Shown one piece after another: positions 27,495 through 37,061 of a stretch of 64,000 bases of DNA. The stretch covers positions 496,001 through 560,000 of the forward strand of contig NZ_JMLQ01000002.1 of assembly GCF_000686025.1 (NCBI RefSeq), given 5' to 3'. How positions within the stretch are numbered: the first letter of the stretch is position 1; every line of letters begins with the position of its first letter. Source of the stretch: Rhodococcus sp. UNC23MFCrub1.1. Lineage in GTDB: Bacteria; Actinomycetota; Actinomycetes; Mycobacteriales; Mycobacteriaceae. Under the pieces are notes generated by a model. That model did no database searches, was not told where the DNA came from, and saw nothing but the letters and a program-made list of their open reading frames with translations. Made by a program: the position numbers and the translations under genes.

Positions 27495-28865
27495 TCAGGG
27501 GGCGGGCGCGATGGCCGCGGCGAGATCGAGCACGGCGGAGAGGTCGTGTTCGTCGGCGAGTCCGAGAACGCGATCGGCGAGTTCGTCCGCACGAGCGTCG
27601 TGGCCGCAGTTGCCGAGAAACTTCTCCCGCAGTGCCGCGTCGTCGAGTGGGAATGCGGCACTGCCGCGACTTCCGCCGACGTCTCCCACGAGCACACGGC
27701 CGTCGGCGAGGGTGATGGTGGCGTGTCCGGGAGCGGCGGCCGCGGGCCCGTCGGTGGGACGTTCGACGACGCGGACCGTGCGCGCCGTTGTCAGCACGTC
27801 GGCTCGGGCGATCGACGCGTCGGTGTAGGTGGATACGTCGACTGCCCCGTCGCGCAGCAACGCGGCCACGCTCCACGGCAGATCGAACTTGCCGTCGTAC
27901 GTGCTGCGCGGGGAGGCGACGCCCGTGTTGGGTCCGCACACGAACGGGGTGGAGTCCGGGTGGACCAGCACCTCGATGTCACGGATGTCGTCGACGTGGA
28001 CGTCGTGGCCCGCGACAGCGGCGGACACCGCGTCGAGGGTGACGTGCATCAGCTGGCAACTGGGGTACGGCTTGATGCCGATCCCCAGTGCTTCCCAGCG
28101 GGTTCCGAATCCGTCGGTCAGAACGGTCAGGTCGACGGGTCGATCGGTGAGTGCCGCATAGATGCCCCGTCGCCCTTCCAACACGGAGCCCGGTCCGGTG
28201 GCGCCGGCGGCTGCGAGGCGGGTGGCCAGGATGCCGTTGAAGCTGGCCGTGCCGGGGTGCAGCGCTTTCGTGTCGGCATCGGTGTCGAGGAACTCGAGGA
28301 GACCGGAGCTCGACGATCCAGCGATGCCGAGCGCATGGACCAGGGTCTCACTGTCGAACTTTCCGAGCCGCCCGGCGACGACGGCCGCGGCGAACGGGCC
28401 CACCGCCGCGGTCGCGTGGATCCCCCGAGCGTGGAACCCGTGGGGACTGACAGCGCCCAGTCGGCAGGCCGTCTCGAGGCCGAGTGTCGCGGCTGTGAGT
28501 ACCTCGGCACCGGTGGCGTGGGTCTGCTGGCCGACGGCGAAGGCTGCCGGCAGGGTGACGGCGGTGGCGTGGACGAGCGCGCCGGCGTGCGTGTCGTCGA
28601 AGTCGAGCGCGTGCACCAGAACGCCGGTGGCCAGGGCGGCGGCGGGTGCGGACAGTGCTCGGTTCCCCGTCAACGGGCGGGCCTCGGGAGGGCCGCCCAG
28701 ACCGTCGGCGACGGTCCAGGCGGCGCGTCCGTGGCCCAGACGCTGCGCGGCCACCGCGGTACCCACCGAATCGAGCAGGTGACGAGCGGTCGCGTGCCGC
28801 ACGGCCGGCGGCACATCGTCGAGTGTCACCCCCGTCGCCCACTCGGACAGCACGGTGGAGGTCAC
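27495..28865 (-). CDS. MmgE/PrpD family protein
   Basis: 456 aa. HATARHLLDSVGTAVAAQRL, the segment VLVHALDFDDTHAGALVHAT, HPGTASFNGILATRLAAAG and GIGIKPYPSCQLMHVTLDAV are characteristic of the MmgE/PrpD family. Known members are 2-methylcitrate dehydratase and cis-aconitate decarboxylase; many are uncharacterised hydro-lyases or isomerases. The specific reaction cannot be read from the sequence. It overlaps the CoA-transferase stop by ATGA. Confidence 0.83.
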   Translation of the reverse strand: MTSTVLSEWATGVTLDDVPPAVRHATARHLLDSVGTAVAAQRLGHGRAAWTVADGLGGPPEARPLTGNRALSAPAAALATGVLVHALDFDDTHAGALVHATAVTLPAAFAVGQQTHATGAEVLTAATLGLETACRLGAVSPHGFHARGIHATAAVGPFAAAVVAGRLGKFDSETLVHALGIAGSSSSGLLEFLDTDADTKALHPGTASFNGILATRLAAAGATGPGSVLEGRRGIYAALTDRPVDLTVLTDGFGTRWEALGIGIKPYPSCQLMHVTLDAVSAAVAGHDVHVDDIRDIEVLVHPDSTPFVCGPNTGVASPRSTYDGKFDLPWSVAALLRDGAVDVSTYTDASIARADVLTTARTVRVVERPTDGPAAAAPGHATITLADGRVLVGDVGGSRGSAAFPLDDAALREKFLGNCGHDARADELADRVLGLADEHDLSAVLDLAAAIAPAP

Positions 28866-30076
28866 GCGTGTGCCTCGGCCGACACCTCGCCGAAGGCGCC
28901 GCTACGGCGCAGGGTGGCGATGGTCTCCTCGTCGTAGCCGAGTTCGGCCACGATCTCCTCGAGGTTCTCCCCGCGCTGCGGTGCACGTCGGTATTCAGGA
29001 CGCTGCGGCCCGAAGTTGACGGGGGAGGCGAGTTGGCGCACCGTGTCGTACACCGGGTGCTCGGTCTCGACGATGAGATTGCGTGCGAGCGTGTGGGGTT
29101 CGGTGAGCGCGTGCGCCACGTCGTTGATCGGTCCGGACGGAACGCCTGCCGGGCCCAGCAGCGACAACCAATGTGCGACGGTGTCGGTGGCGAACACGTC
29201 CTCCAACATCGGCAGCAGAACGTCCTTGTTCTGCCCCCGCAGGGAAAAGCTCGCGAAGCGAGGATCGGCACCGAGATCGGGTCGGCCGATGGCGACGACG
29301 AGCCGTTCCCAGAACTTCTCCTTGGCGCAGCCGACGATGAGCCAGCCGTCCGTGGCCTCGAAGGCCTGGAACGGGACCAGCGACGGGTGGGCCGAATTCT
29401 TGGTTCGCACCGGCTCGAAACCCGCGTTCAGATGCCACGTCGCGGGATATGTCAACAGCGACATCGCGGTGTCGTACAGCGACACGTCGCAGTCCCCGCC
29501 GACACCGTCGCGCCGCGCGGCGTGCAGACCGGAGAGCAGGCTGATCGCGGCGACGAACCCGCCCGAGTAGTCCACCAGCGAGAGACCGGATTTGGTGGGT
29601 GGGCCGTCGGGATCACCGGTGACGCTCATCCAGCCCGCGAGTCCCTGCAGGATGTAGTCGTAGCCGGGTTCCTTCGCGCGCGGACCGGTCATACCGAACC
29701 CGGTCAGGCTGCAGCAGACGATGGCCGGGTTGAGGTGTTTGAGATCGTCGTACGTGATGCCGATCTTGGCGGGTACGTCACCGCGCAGGTTCGAATAGAC
29801 TGCGTCGCTAGATTTCACGAGGTCCTCGAAGACAGAGCGCCCGGCGGGTGTGGAGAGATCGAGCGACAGACTGCGCTTGTTGCGGTTGAACGTCTCGAAG
29901 AAGAGCGAGTCCTCGCCCTCGTTGAACGGCGGCACGTACCGGCCGACGTCACCGCCGACGTTGGGGTCCTCGATCTTGATGACGTCGGCACCGAGATCAG
30001 CGAGGTGAAGACTGCCGAACGGGCCTGCGCCGTACTGTTCCAGCGAGATGATGCGGACATCCTCGAGTGGTTTCAT
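28862..30076 (-). CDS. CaiB/BaiF (class III) CoA-transferase
   Basis: 404 aa, starting MKPLEDVRIISLEQYGAGPF, then LADLGADVIKIEDPNVGGDV, NRNKRSLSLDLSTPAGR and DYILQGLAGWMSVTGDPDGP. The catalytic Asp is probably in LSLVDYSGGFVAA. Class III transferases move CoA between carboxylic acids through a mixed anhydride on this Asp. It would activate the carboxylic acid metabolised by the operon. It overlaps the MaoC stop (30073-30076). Confidence 0.87.
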   Translation of the reverse strand: MKPLEDVRIISLEQYGAGPFGSLHLADLGADVIKIEDPNVGGDVGRYVPPFNEGEDSLFFETFNRNKRSLSLDLSTPAGRSVFEDLVKSSDAVYSNLRGDVPAKIGITYDDLKHLNPAIVCCSLTGFGMTGPRAKEPGYDYILQGLAGWMSVTGDPDGPPTKSGLSLVDYSGGFVAAISLLSGLHAARRDGVGGDCDVSLYDTAMSLLTYPATWHLNAGFEPVRTKNSAHPSLVPFQAFEATDGWLIVGCAKEKFWERLVVAIGRPDLGADPRFASFSLRGQNKDVLLPMLEDVFATDTVAHWLSLLGPAGVPSGPINDVAHALTEPHTLARNLIVETEHPVYDTVRQLASPVNFGPQRPEYRRAPQRGENLEEIVAELGYDEETIATLRRSGAFGEVSAEAHA

Positions 30077-30624
30077 CGTGCGTCGCCTTTCGTGTCGGAC
30101 GGCAGCTGCAGCGGACCGCTCTGCGCCTCCGGGAAGTAGTTCTGGCCGATGCCGCTCTCACGCGTCGCCACCATGACGGAGCGCTTCCACGAGATCACCT
30201 CCACGCCATCCTGATTGAGGCCACGGGTGATCATCGAGACGATGCCGGCATAGGGGCGGGACTCGGAGAGTCGCAGGCCCGTGCAGATGCTCTCTGCGTA
30301 CAGCGTGTCGCCCTCGTACACGGGGTGAGACATCTTGATGTCGGTGAACGCGAGATTGGAGATCGCGTTCTGGCTCATGTCGAGTACGGAGATGCCGAGA
30401 ATCACCGCAACCGTGAAGCCCGAGTTCACGATGACGCGCCCCTCGGTGATCGGGTTCTGCGCCGCGAGATGTGCGTTGAAATGGTTCTGGTTCGTGTTCA
30501 TCGACAGCAGCGTGATCCAAGTGTTGTCGGCCTGCGAGACGGTGCGTCCCAGAGGGTGTTGGTAGACGTCACCCACCACGTAATCCTCGAAGAAGCGCCC
30601 TAGAACGGCCGGATGGACTGCCAC
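30073..30624 (-). CDS. MaoC-family enoyl-CoA hydratase
   Basis: 183 aa, single hot-dog fold. RTVSQADNTWITLLSMNTNQ followed by NHFNAHLAA provides the Asp/His pair of MaoC-like hydratases, and AFTDIKMSHPVYEGDTLYAE is the usual second half. The layout resembles mesaconyl-/itaconyl-CoA-type hydratases more than the long-chain type. It is the first gene of the five-gene operon; a probable GntR-family operator lies about 45 bp upstream. Confidence 0.8.
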   Translation of the reverse strand: MAVHPAVLGRFFEDYVVGDVYQHPLGRTVSQADNTWITLLSMNTNQNHFNAHLAAQNPITEGRVIVNSGFTVAVILGISVLDMSQNAISNLAFTDIKMSHPVYEGDTLYAESICTGLRLSESRPYAGIVSMITRGLNQDGVEVISWKRSVMVATRESGIGQNYFPEAQSGPLQLPSDTKGDAR

Positions 30625-30667
30625 GGTGTCTCCCTGTGTCGGTCGGCGAAGCCTGCACCTGAACCAT

Positions 30668-30686
30668 AAACATCAGATGATTAGAC
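30668..30686 (+). promoter_or_regulatory. Candidate GntR operator, site 1
   Basis: AAACATCAGATGATTAGAC contains the odd palindrome CATC-A-GATG. It lies upstream of the MaoC operon and shares the 13-mer ACATCAGATGATT with the site at 37003. Confidence 0.6.
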
Positions 30687-30760
30687 CGTCAAGGGGGAGT
30701 TCTGACCGGATCTGCGAGAACCGATGCGGTCGATTCTCACGAAAGAGCAGATGTTTGGTG

Positions 30761-31495
30761 CTACTGAGTGCGCAGCTTGTCCATCTGTCGGTAGGAGCCG
30801 CCCAGATGGTCGAGGTGGCGACGCATCATGTCCATCGCGGACATCGAGTCGCCCGCGGCGACGACGTCGAGAATCGCCCGATGGTCGTGGTCGACGCACT
30901 GCCAGAAGCCCTCCGGCGCGTGATCGCGACCGAAACGCTTCGACAGCACCCGGAACACCGGTGCCGTGATGAGTTCGAGCAGGGGATTCTGCGCAGCGCG
31001 CAGCAGGACGAGGTGGAACTCCTGGTTCTTGACGAAGGTCTCCGGCCCCTGGGCGTCGGTGGGATCGAAGATCGAGGCGCGCAGTTGATCGAGGTGGTCC
31101 TCGGTGCGGCGGAAGGCGGCCATGCCCGCCGCAGGCACCTCCATGAGGTTGCGTACCTCCATCAGCTGGTCGACAGTGACGGCATCGGCCGTGGTCATGA
31201 GCGCGACACCGGTTTCGAGGTGCTCGCTGATATGGCCGACGCTGGGCACCGCCACGAAGCTGCCGCCCGTGACGCCGCGAGTGGTGAGGATCAAATTCTG
31301 GCTAGCCAACGACCGTAGGGCTTCGCGGATGGTGCTCCGGCCGACGCCGAACTCCGCCGTCAGTTCCGTGTCGCTGGGGAGGCGCTCACCCGGCTGCAGT
31401 TCGCCCGACAGGATGCGGTCGCGCAGTCGTGTCGCGAGTGCGGCGTAGGCCGGCGTGCTCTTGGCGCTCGGATCGGCGGTCGAGGATTCGGGCAC
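30761..31495 (-). CDS. GntR-family regulator, FadR/FCD subgroup
   Basis: 244 aa from GTG 31495. The winged helix (ALATRLRDRILSGELQPGER, FGVGRSTIREALRSLASQNL) is followed by an FCD ligand domain with metal/ligand histidines in KNQEFHLVLL, VDHDHRAILDVV and MMRRHLDHL. FCD regulators sense small carboxylates or CoA esters and usually repress. It lies between the MaoC operon and the hydantoinase operon, and related 19-bp motifs occur at both promoters and before the ABC transporter. Confidence 0.83.
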   Translation of the reverse strand: MPESSTADPSAKSTPAYAALATRLRDRILSGELQPGERLPSDTELTAEFGVGRSTIREALRSLASQNLILTTRGVTGGSFVAVPSVGHISEHLETGVALMTTADAVTVDQLMEVRNLMEVPAAGMAAFRRTEDHLDQLRASIFDPTDAQGPETFVKNQEFHLVLLRAAQNPLLELITAPVFRVLSKRFGRDHAPEGFWQCVDHDHRAILDVVAAGDSMSAMDMMRRHLDHLGGSYRQMDKLRTQ

Positions 31496-31625
31496 TGAGG
31501 CGGGCCTCTCGGTCGGTCGTCCGGCTCGTGACGACGGGCGATCACGTGGGGCGACGGTGGCGGAACAGCACGAGCGTAGCGCGAGCGACTGCGGCGAGCA
31601 GCGGCATCCGAAGATCGGGCACCAT

Positions 31626-31644
31626 GGCAATACATCGGCTGTTT
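31626..31644 (-). promoter_or_regulatory. Candidate GntR operator, site 2
   Basis: On the minus strand it reads AAACAGCCGATGTATTGCC. It aligns with site 3 and more weakly with sites 1, 4 and 5. It lies 131 bp upstream of the GntR start. Confidence 0.5.
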
Positions 31645-31703
31645 AGGGTGTCGAATACCGTCGAGTGGGACTGAAGGGCACCTGACGAGGCGTCACCTGC
31701 CCA

Positions 31704-31722
31704 AAACATCAGAGGTATTGCA
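31704..31722 (+). promoter_or_regulatory. Candidate GntR operator, site 3
   Basis: AAACATCAGAGGTATTGCA, in inverted orientation to site 2 and 144 bp before the HyuA start. It shares AAACATCAGA with site 1. Confidence 0.55.
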
Positions 31723-31865
31723 TTCGGGCACAGGGTGGCGCACTATGACTCGGGTCACCTTCGCAGGGTGCACAGAGACCCCGCACGGACTCCCGGACTG
31801 CAGCGACGCGTCCCGGTCGTCCCACTCCTGCTCCCCACGTGAGAGCCGACAGAATTGGATGGCAC

Positions 31866-33947
31866 ATGAAACGAATCGGAGTCGACGTCGGTGGAACCTT
31901 CACCGACCTCGTGTTGTGGGACGACGACGGCACCGTGGTGGTGCACAAGACGCCGTCGACCAACCACGATCCCTCGATCGGCACGATGGACGGCATCGCT
32001 GTCCTGGCCGAGCGGGCGGGAATCGACCCGGCCGAGATCGACATGTTCTTCCACGGCACGACGGTGGCCACCAACATCGTCCTCGAGCACAACGGGTGCG
32101 ACGTCGGAATGATCACGACGGAGGGGTTCCGCGACCTCCTGCACATCGCGCGCAAGAAGCGACCCCTGAACTACTCCAACTACCAGGATCTGCCGTGGCA
32201 GAAGTGGCAACTGGTACCGCGGCGGAACCGGCGCGTCGTTCCGGAGCGTATCGACGCCTCCGGCGCCGTCCTGACACCCCTGGACGAAGATGCTGTGCGG
32301 GAACAGGTTCGGCTCCTGCGCGAGCGAGGTGTCGACGCCATCGCCGTCGCTTTTCTGCACTCCTACCGCAACCCGACCCACGAGCAGCGGGTCAAGGCGA
32401 TCATCGCCGAGGAGTTCCCCGGCGTCTTCGTGTCGCTGTCCAGTGAGGTCGCTCCGCAGTACCGCGAGTACGAGCGCTTCTCCACCGCCGCGCTCAATGC
32501 GTTCATCGGGCCCAAGACGTCGCAGTACATCGAGAACCTCGCACAGAAGGCGAGCGCGGCACAAGTCGGCGAGGACGTGCACCTCATGACCTCCGCCGGC
32601 GGACTGGTCACCTCCCGGAGCGCCAGTGAGATTCCCGTGTCACTGCTGACCAGCGGTGTGGTCGCCGGTCTCCTCGGCGGCTGCGCCATCGGCAAGGCGT
32701 CGGGCTTCCCCAGCGTCATCACCCTCGACGTCGGCGGCACCTCGGCGGACGTGGGAGTGGCGCCCGACGGCGCACTGCGGATGAAGCACCTCCTGGACAC
32801 CCGCATCGGCGACTACCACGCGATGGTGCCGATGGCGGAGGTCGACACCATCGGCGCCGGCGGTGGCTCCATCGCGGTGGTCGACGACGGCGGCATGTTC
32901 CGCGTCGGACCGCGCAGCGCCGGTGCCGTTCCCGGACCTGCGTGCTACGGCCACGGCGGTACCGAGCCGACCTCGACCGACGCGATGGTCATGATGGGGT
33001 GGCTGCGCGAGAACAGTTTCCTGTCCGGCACCATGCGGGTTCAGCCGGAACTCGCCCGCACCGCCATCCAGACCCACATCGCCGACAAGCTGGACGCGCC
33101 TCTCGACGAGGCGGCGATGGGCATCTTCAAGATCCTCGCGCACTCCATGACGGAAGCCATCAGCCTGCACTCGGTGCGCAAGGGGTACGACCCCCGCGAC
33201 TTCTCCCTCATCGCGGAAGGTGGAGCAGGGCCGCTGTTCGCGTGGCAGATCGCCGATCAGCTCGGTATCCCGCGCGTAATCGTGCCCGGCCACCCCGGCA
33301 TCACGTCCGCGGTCGGTCTGCTCACCACCGACATCCGCTACGAGGAGCCCACCACGGTGTGGACCTCGTCGGCCGACCCGGACATCGAGCTGCTGCGTCA
33401 GCAGGTCGAGCGGCTGTCCGAGCAGGCAGTGGCCCAGTTGCGGGCGGACGGGGTTGCACCGGAGAACATCTCGCTCGAGCGCAGCGTCGACTGCCGATAC
33501 GTGGGGCAAGGGTACGAGCTCCGCGTGCAGGCACCCGACGGCGAGATCGACGACGTCTGGGTTAAGACGACGGCCGAGGCCTTCCACGAGGCGCACGGGC
33601 GCACGTACTCCCAGCGCTTCGACGACAAACCCGTGCAGCTGATCAACGTCCGTGTCACGGGCGTCGGTGCGGTGCCTCACGTGCGCATCGCCGACATCGA
33701 GAAGGGCACCGCCGACGCTTCCGCCGCGATCAAGACCACGGCCCGCGCGCTCTTCTGGAAGGACGACACCGCGAAGCCCGAATGGGTCGAGACCCCGGTG
33801 TACGAGCGATCGCTCCTGCTGGCGGGCAACAGGTTCGACGGACCCGCGATCGTCGAGCAGTTCGACTCGACCACCATCGTCGGAATGAATCAGCATGCCA
33901 CCGTCGACGCCGTCGGCCACATCATCATCGAGAGGAACCTCGCATGA
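31866..33947 (+). CDS. hyuA: Hydantoinase/oxoprolinase family protein, A subunit
   Basis: 693 aa. MKRIGVDVGGTFTDLVLWDD and FFHGTTVATNIVLEHNG are the ASKHA-type ATP-binding signatures of the HyuA family; VITLDVGGTSADVGV, GAGGGSIAVVDDGGMFRVGP and ALRDFSLIAEGGAGP-like segments follow. The family includes ATP-dependent N-methylhydantoinase, 5-oxoprolinase, and acetone or acetophenone carboxylases. ATG 31866 is where similarity starts. It overlaps HyuB by four bases (ATGA), and both form the active enzyme. Confidence 0.87.
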   Translation: MKRIGVDVGGTFTDLVLWDDDGTVVVHKTPSTNHDPSIGTMDGIAVLAERAGIDPAEIDMFFHGTTVATNIVLEHNGCDVGMITTEGFRDLLHIARKKRPLNYSNYQDLPWQKWQLVPRRNRRVVPERIDASGAVLTPLDEDAVREQVRLLRERGVDAIAVAFLHSYRNPTHEQRVKAIIAEEFPGVFVSLSSEVAPQYREYERFSTAALNAFIGPKTSQYIENLAQKASAAQVGEDVHLMTSAGGLVTSRSASEIPVSLLTSGVVAGLLGGCAIGKASGFPSVITLDVGGTSADVGVAPDGALRMKHLLDTRIGDYHAMVPMAEVDTIGAGGGSIAVVDDGGMFRVGPRSAGAVPGPACYGHGGTEPTSTDAMVMMGWLRENSFLSGTMRVQPELARTAIQTHIADKLDAPLDEAAMGIFKILAHSMTEAISLHSVRKGYDPRDFSLIAEGGAGPLFAWQIADQLGIPRVIVPGHPGITSAVGLLTTDIRYEEPTTVWTSSADPDIELLRQQVERLSEQAVAQLRADGVAPENISLERSVDCRYVGQGYELRVQAPDGEIDDVWVKTTAEAFHEAHGRTYSQRFDDKPVQLINVRVTGVGAVPHVRIADIEKGTADASAAIKTTARALFWKDDTAKPEWVETPVYERSLLLAGNRFDGPAIVEQFDSTTIVGMNQHATVDAVGHIIIERNLA

Positions 33948-35761
33948 GCAAGACGCTGATGCCCATCACCGGAGTCTCGTTGGCGGGTGACTCCACGCGC
34001 ACGTGGAACGACGTGGAGGTCGATCCGATCACGCTCCGGGTGATCGGCGGTGCTCTGCAGTCGATGGCCAAGGAGATGGCTCAGGTGCTCTACCGGATGG
34101 CGTACTCGAGCCTCATCCGCGAGTCGGAGGACCTCGGCGCCGGCATCTTCGACATCAACGGTCGTGAGCTGTGCGAGTCGGATTCCACACCGATGCACTG
34201 CGGTTCGATCCCCGCCTACATCCGGGGTGTCAACCGTAGGCTCGCGGGAACGTACGAGCCGGGTGACGTGATCCTGCACAACCATCCGTACCACGGCGCC
34301 GCACACTCGCCGGACTACGGCGTCATCATTCCGATCTTCTGGCAGGGCGAACACATCGGCTTCGCGGGCTGCACCGGCCACGTCTCCGACGTGGGCGGCA
34401 ACTTCCCCGGACTGTGCATGGACGTCGTCGACGTGTGGGCCGAGGGCAAGCTCATGGACTCGATGAAGATCTACCAGGCGGGCGTCCGCAACGACTACCT
34501 CATCCAGCACATTCTCGACAACGTCCGCACCCCCGAGCAGAACCGTGGCGACCTCGAGGCCCTCATCGCGTGCTCGCGGATCGGCGAGAAGCGCTTCACG
34601 GAGCTGCTCGAGAAGTACGGTCTCGACACCGTCATGAGTGCGGGCGAACGGTGGATGGACTACTCGGAGTCCATGCTGCGTGCCAAGATCCGCGAGATCC
34701 CCGACGGCAGCTACGAGGCACCGATCGGCTACCTCGACGACGACGGCAAAAACCGCGACGAGCCGCTGAAGGTGGCCGTACGCGTGCAGGTCGAGGGAGA
34801 GGACATCCTGATCGACCTCACCGGCTCGAACAGTCAGGTCCCCACCGCGTTCAACGTCCCCTTCGAGGGGTCGGTCCTCCCGGTCGCGGTCTCGGCCATC
34901 CGTACCATCCTCTTGGACGAGGACCTCACCGAGGACTTCGTTCCGCAGAACGACGGCTGCTTCCGACCCGTCAAGGCCTATGCACCCGAGGGCACCATCT
35001 TCAACCCGGACTTTCCGGCGTCGTGCTTCGCGCGGTTCTCTCAGGTGAACCGGGTGTTCGACTCGATCAATCTCGCTCTCGCACCGGTCCTTCCGGACCA
35101 TGCGATCGCAGGATCGTCCGCGGCGCTGTGTGCCATCGCGTACTCCGGAATCGCGCCCGACGGCGAGTCGTACTGGGTGTACATCGAGATCAACGAGGGG
35201 TCGTACGGCGGCCGCAACGGCAAGGACGGAATGGACGCCGTCGACGCGCTGATGGCCAACACCCGCAACAACCCCATCGAGGAGCTCGAGCTCAACCATG
35301 CCATGCGGGCGCTGCGATACGAGCTGCGCGACGAGGCACCGGCTCCCGGCAAGTGGCGTGGCGGTATCGGCAGTGTGCGCAAGTGGTTGATGGAGACCGA
35401 CACGTTCCTGGGCTCCGAGGCGGACAACCGCTCGGATCCGCCGGCGGGAGCTCTCGGTGGGCACCAGGGCGTCTCGGGTGCGTTCACTCGTAACGCCGGG
35501 ACCGACCGCGAGGAGGTGCTCTACTCCAAGGTGACCCAGGAGACCATTCGTGCCGGGGAGACCCTGGAGATCAAGCTCCCGTCCGGTGGCGGCTTCGGCG
35601 ATCCCTTCGAGCGCGACCCGTTCCAGGTGCTGAGCGACGTCTGGGACGAGTACCTCACCGAGGAGGACGCGCGACGCGATTACGGTGTGGTCGTGAACAC
35701 CGCATCGTGGACCGTCGACGAGGACGCGACGGCGGAGCTGCGAGCGCGGAGCGCAGCCTGA
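33944..35761 (+). CDS. hyuB: Hydantoinase/oxoprolinase family protein, B subunit
   Basis: 605 aa. DPITLRVIGGALQSMAKEMA, RESEDLGAGIFDINGREL, DVILHNHPYHGAAHSPDYGV and GFAGCTGHVSDVGGNFPG are typical of HyuB. LDLTGS-type (ILIDLTGSNSQVPTAFNVPF) and the C-terminal LPSGGGFGDPFERDP are the conserved end. With HyuA it would use ATP to open a cyclic amide or carboxylate a ketone; the genes around it favour an amide. Its last 55 bases overlap the amidase frame. Confidence 0.87.
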   Translation: MSKTLMPITGVSLAGDSTRTWNDVEVDPITLRVIGGALQSMAKEMAQVLYRMAYSSLIRESEDLGAGIFDINGRELCESDSTPMHCGSIPAYIRGVNRRLAGTYEPGDVILHNHPYHGAAHSPDYGVIIPIFWQGEHIGFAGCTGHVSDVGGNFPGLCMDVVDVWAEGKLMDSMKIYQAGVRNDYLIQHILDNVRTPEQNRGDLEALIACSRIGEKRFTELLEKYGLDTVMSAGERWMDYSESMLRAKIREIPDGSYEAPIGYLDDDGKNRDEPLKVAVRVQVEGEDILIDLTGSNSQVPTAFNVPFEGSVLPVAVSAIRTILLDEDLTEDFVPQNDGCFRPVKAYAPEGTIFNPDFPASCFARFSQVNRVFDSINLALAPVLPDHAIAGSSAALCAIAYSGIAPDGESYWVYIEINEGSYGGRNGKDGMDAVDALMANTRNNPIEELELNHAMRALRYELRDEAPAPGKWRGGIGSVRKWLMETDTFLGSEADNRSDPPAGALGGHQGVSGAFTRNAGTDREEVLYSKVTQETIRAGETLEIKLPSGGGFGDPFERDPFQVLSDVWDEYLTEEDARRDYGVVVNTASWTVDEDATAELRARSAA

Positions 35762-37026
35762 CCGAGAGTGGGGGACAGGCCGGTGAGACACCGGACCTGT
35801 CCCCGCTCGCTCTCGACCGTCGGTTGGGGAGCGTCATCCGGTGGATCGATGCACCCCCGGCCGGCGAGGGGCCTCTCGCGGGTAAGACCGTCGGGGTCAA
35901 GGACAACATCGACGTCGCCGGCATCGAGACCACCTGTGCCTCGGCCTACTTCACCGACCACCGGGCGGACCACGACGCTGACGTGGTGACACGCCTGCGT
36001 GCGGCCGGCGCTCGGGTGACCGCGAAACTGAACATGGCCGAGTTCGCCGTCGGCGTGACGTCGCAGAACTCGGCCGCGGGGCCGTCCCGCAACCCGTGGG
36101 ACCTCGGCCGGGTTCCGGGTGGCTCCAGCGGAGGCTCCGGTATCGCCGTCGCGGCGGGAATCGTGGACGCTGCGCTGGGTACCGACACCGGCGGTTCGGT
36201 CCGACTGCCCGCCGCTGCGTGCGGTGTCACCGGCCTGCGTCCGAGTAGAGGGTCGATCAGCACGGCCGGTGTTCACCCCGTCAGCGAGGAGTTCGACACG
36301 GTGGGCCCGATGGCGCGCACGGTCGGGGAGGTGGCCGCCCTGTTCGACGCACTGTCCTCCCGCTCGACCGAGAACGCTACGGGCACAGTCCGTGTCGGAG
36401 TGCCGGACGTGTTCATCGCCTCCGACGTGGACGAGGGTGTGGCCCGTACCGTCCGAAACGCCGTGAGCCTGTTCGCCGAGCTGGACGTGACGATCGTTCC
36501 CGTGTCGCTGCCCTTCGCGGCCGACGCCCAGGACATCGTCTACACGATCGTTTACAGCGATCTCGCGCGTCACCATCGAGCGAGGCTGCGTACGCAACCG
36601 TCCCTGTTCCAGGCGGTAACCAGAGAACGAATCATGCTGGGGCTCGGCATCACCGACGAGGATCGCGCCGCGGCGCACGAGGCGGGCGAACGGTTCCGAG
36701 CCCTGCTGCGTCCGGTCCTCGAGGACGTCGACCTGGTGCTGACCCCGACGATGCCCGTGGACGTGCCGCCCCTCGCCGGCGGAGACGGCGTGGTCGCCCT
36801 GTCTCGACGGATGGGTCAGTTCACCTATCCGTGGTCGTTGCACGACGGACCGACTCTCGCGCTGCCGGTGGGGTTCCACCCACTGTCGGGGATGCCGGTC
36901 GGTGCTCAGCTCACCGCTGCGCGAGGTCGAGAGGGTGTGCTCTTCGAGGCCGGGGTGCGGTATCAGGGCGCGACCGATTGGCACGAGCGACGTCCTGCCG
37001 CCATACATCAGATGATTGAGCGGTAA
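35707..37026 (+). CDS. Amidase (amidase-signature family)
   Basis: 439 aa. The Ser-cisSer-Lys triad is visible: Lys in KTVGVKDNIDVAG, cis-Ser in the PGGSSGGSGIAVAAG loop, and the nucleophile Ser in GTDTGGSVRLPA. It hydrolyses a carboxamide, giving acid plus ammonia. GTG 35707 lies inside hyuB (55-base overlap) and its first 30 residues are arginine-rich and unlike amidases; no good later start exists, so translation may instead begin at a rare codon such as TTG 35824. The gene follows HyuAB directly and could act on the ring-opened product. Confidence 0.8.
   Translation: MDRRRGRDGGAASAERSLTESGGQAGETPDLSPLALDRRLGSVIRWIDAPPAGEGPLAGKTVGVKDNIDVAGIETTCASAYFTDHRADHDADVVTRLRAAGARVTAKLNMAEFAVGVTSQNSAAGPSRNPWDLGRVPGGSSGGSGIAVAAGIVDAALGTDTGGSVRLPAAACGVTGLRPSRGSISTAGVHPVSEEFDTVGPMARTVGEVAALFDALSSRSTENATGTVRVGVPDVFIASDVDEGVARTVRNAVSLFAELDVTIVPVSLPFAADAQDIVYTIVYSDLARHHRARLRTQPSLFQAVTRERIMLGLGITDEDRAAAHEAGERFRALLRPVLEDVDLVLTPTMPVDVPPLAGGDGVVALSRRMGQFTYPWSLHDGPTLALPVGFHPLSGMPVGAQLTAARGREGVLFEAGVRYQGATDWHERRPAAIHQMIER
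37003..37021 (+). promoter_or_regulatory. Candidate GntR operator, site 4
   Basis: ATACATCAGATGATTGAGC lies at the very 3' end of the amidase gene and shares 13 identical bases (ACATCAGATGATT) with site 1. It precedes the ABC transporter operon. Confidence 0.55.
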
Positions 37027-37061
37027 TTGTCGGAATCGCGGTGATAAATCACCACGAACGC

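Larger units (their letters stand above)
31496..31865. promoter_or_regulatory. Divergent promoter region, GntR gene / hydantoinase operon
   Basis: 370 bp without a gene. It holds two inverted copies of a 21-bp element (31627-31647 and 31701-31721, 17 of 21 bases matching) whose centres are 74 bp apart, close to seven helical turns. They overlap candidate GntR sites 2 and 3. The remainder is GC-rich with no further structure that I can support. Confidence 0.6.

Noticed and set aside
27546..28937. 463-codon plus-strand frame
   Set aside because: Shadow of the MmgE/PrpD gene with low-complexity Gly/Arg/Asp sequence.
32640..33920. 426-codon minus-strand frame inside hyuA
   Set aside because: Antisense shadow; hyuA is unmistakable on the plus strand.
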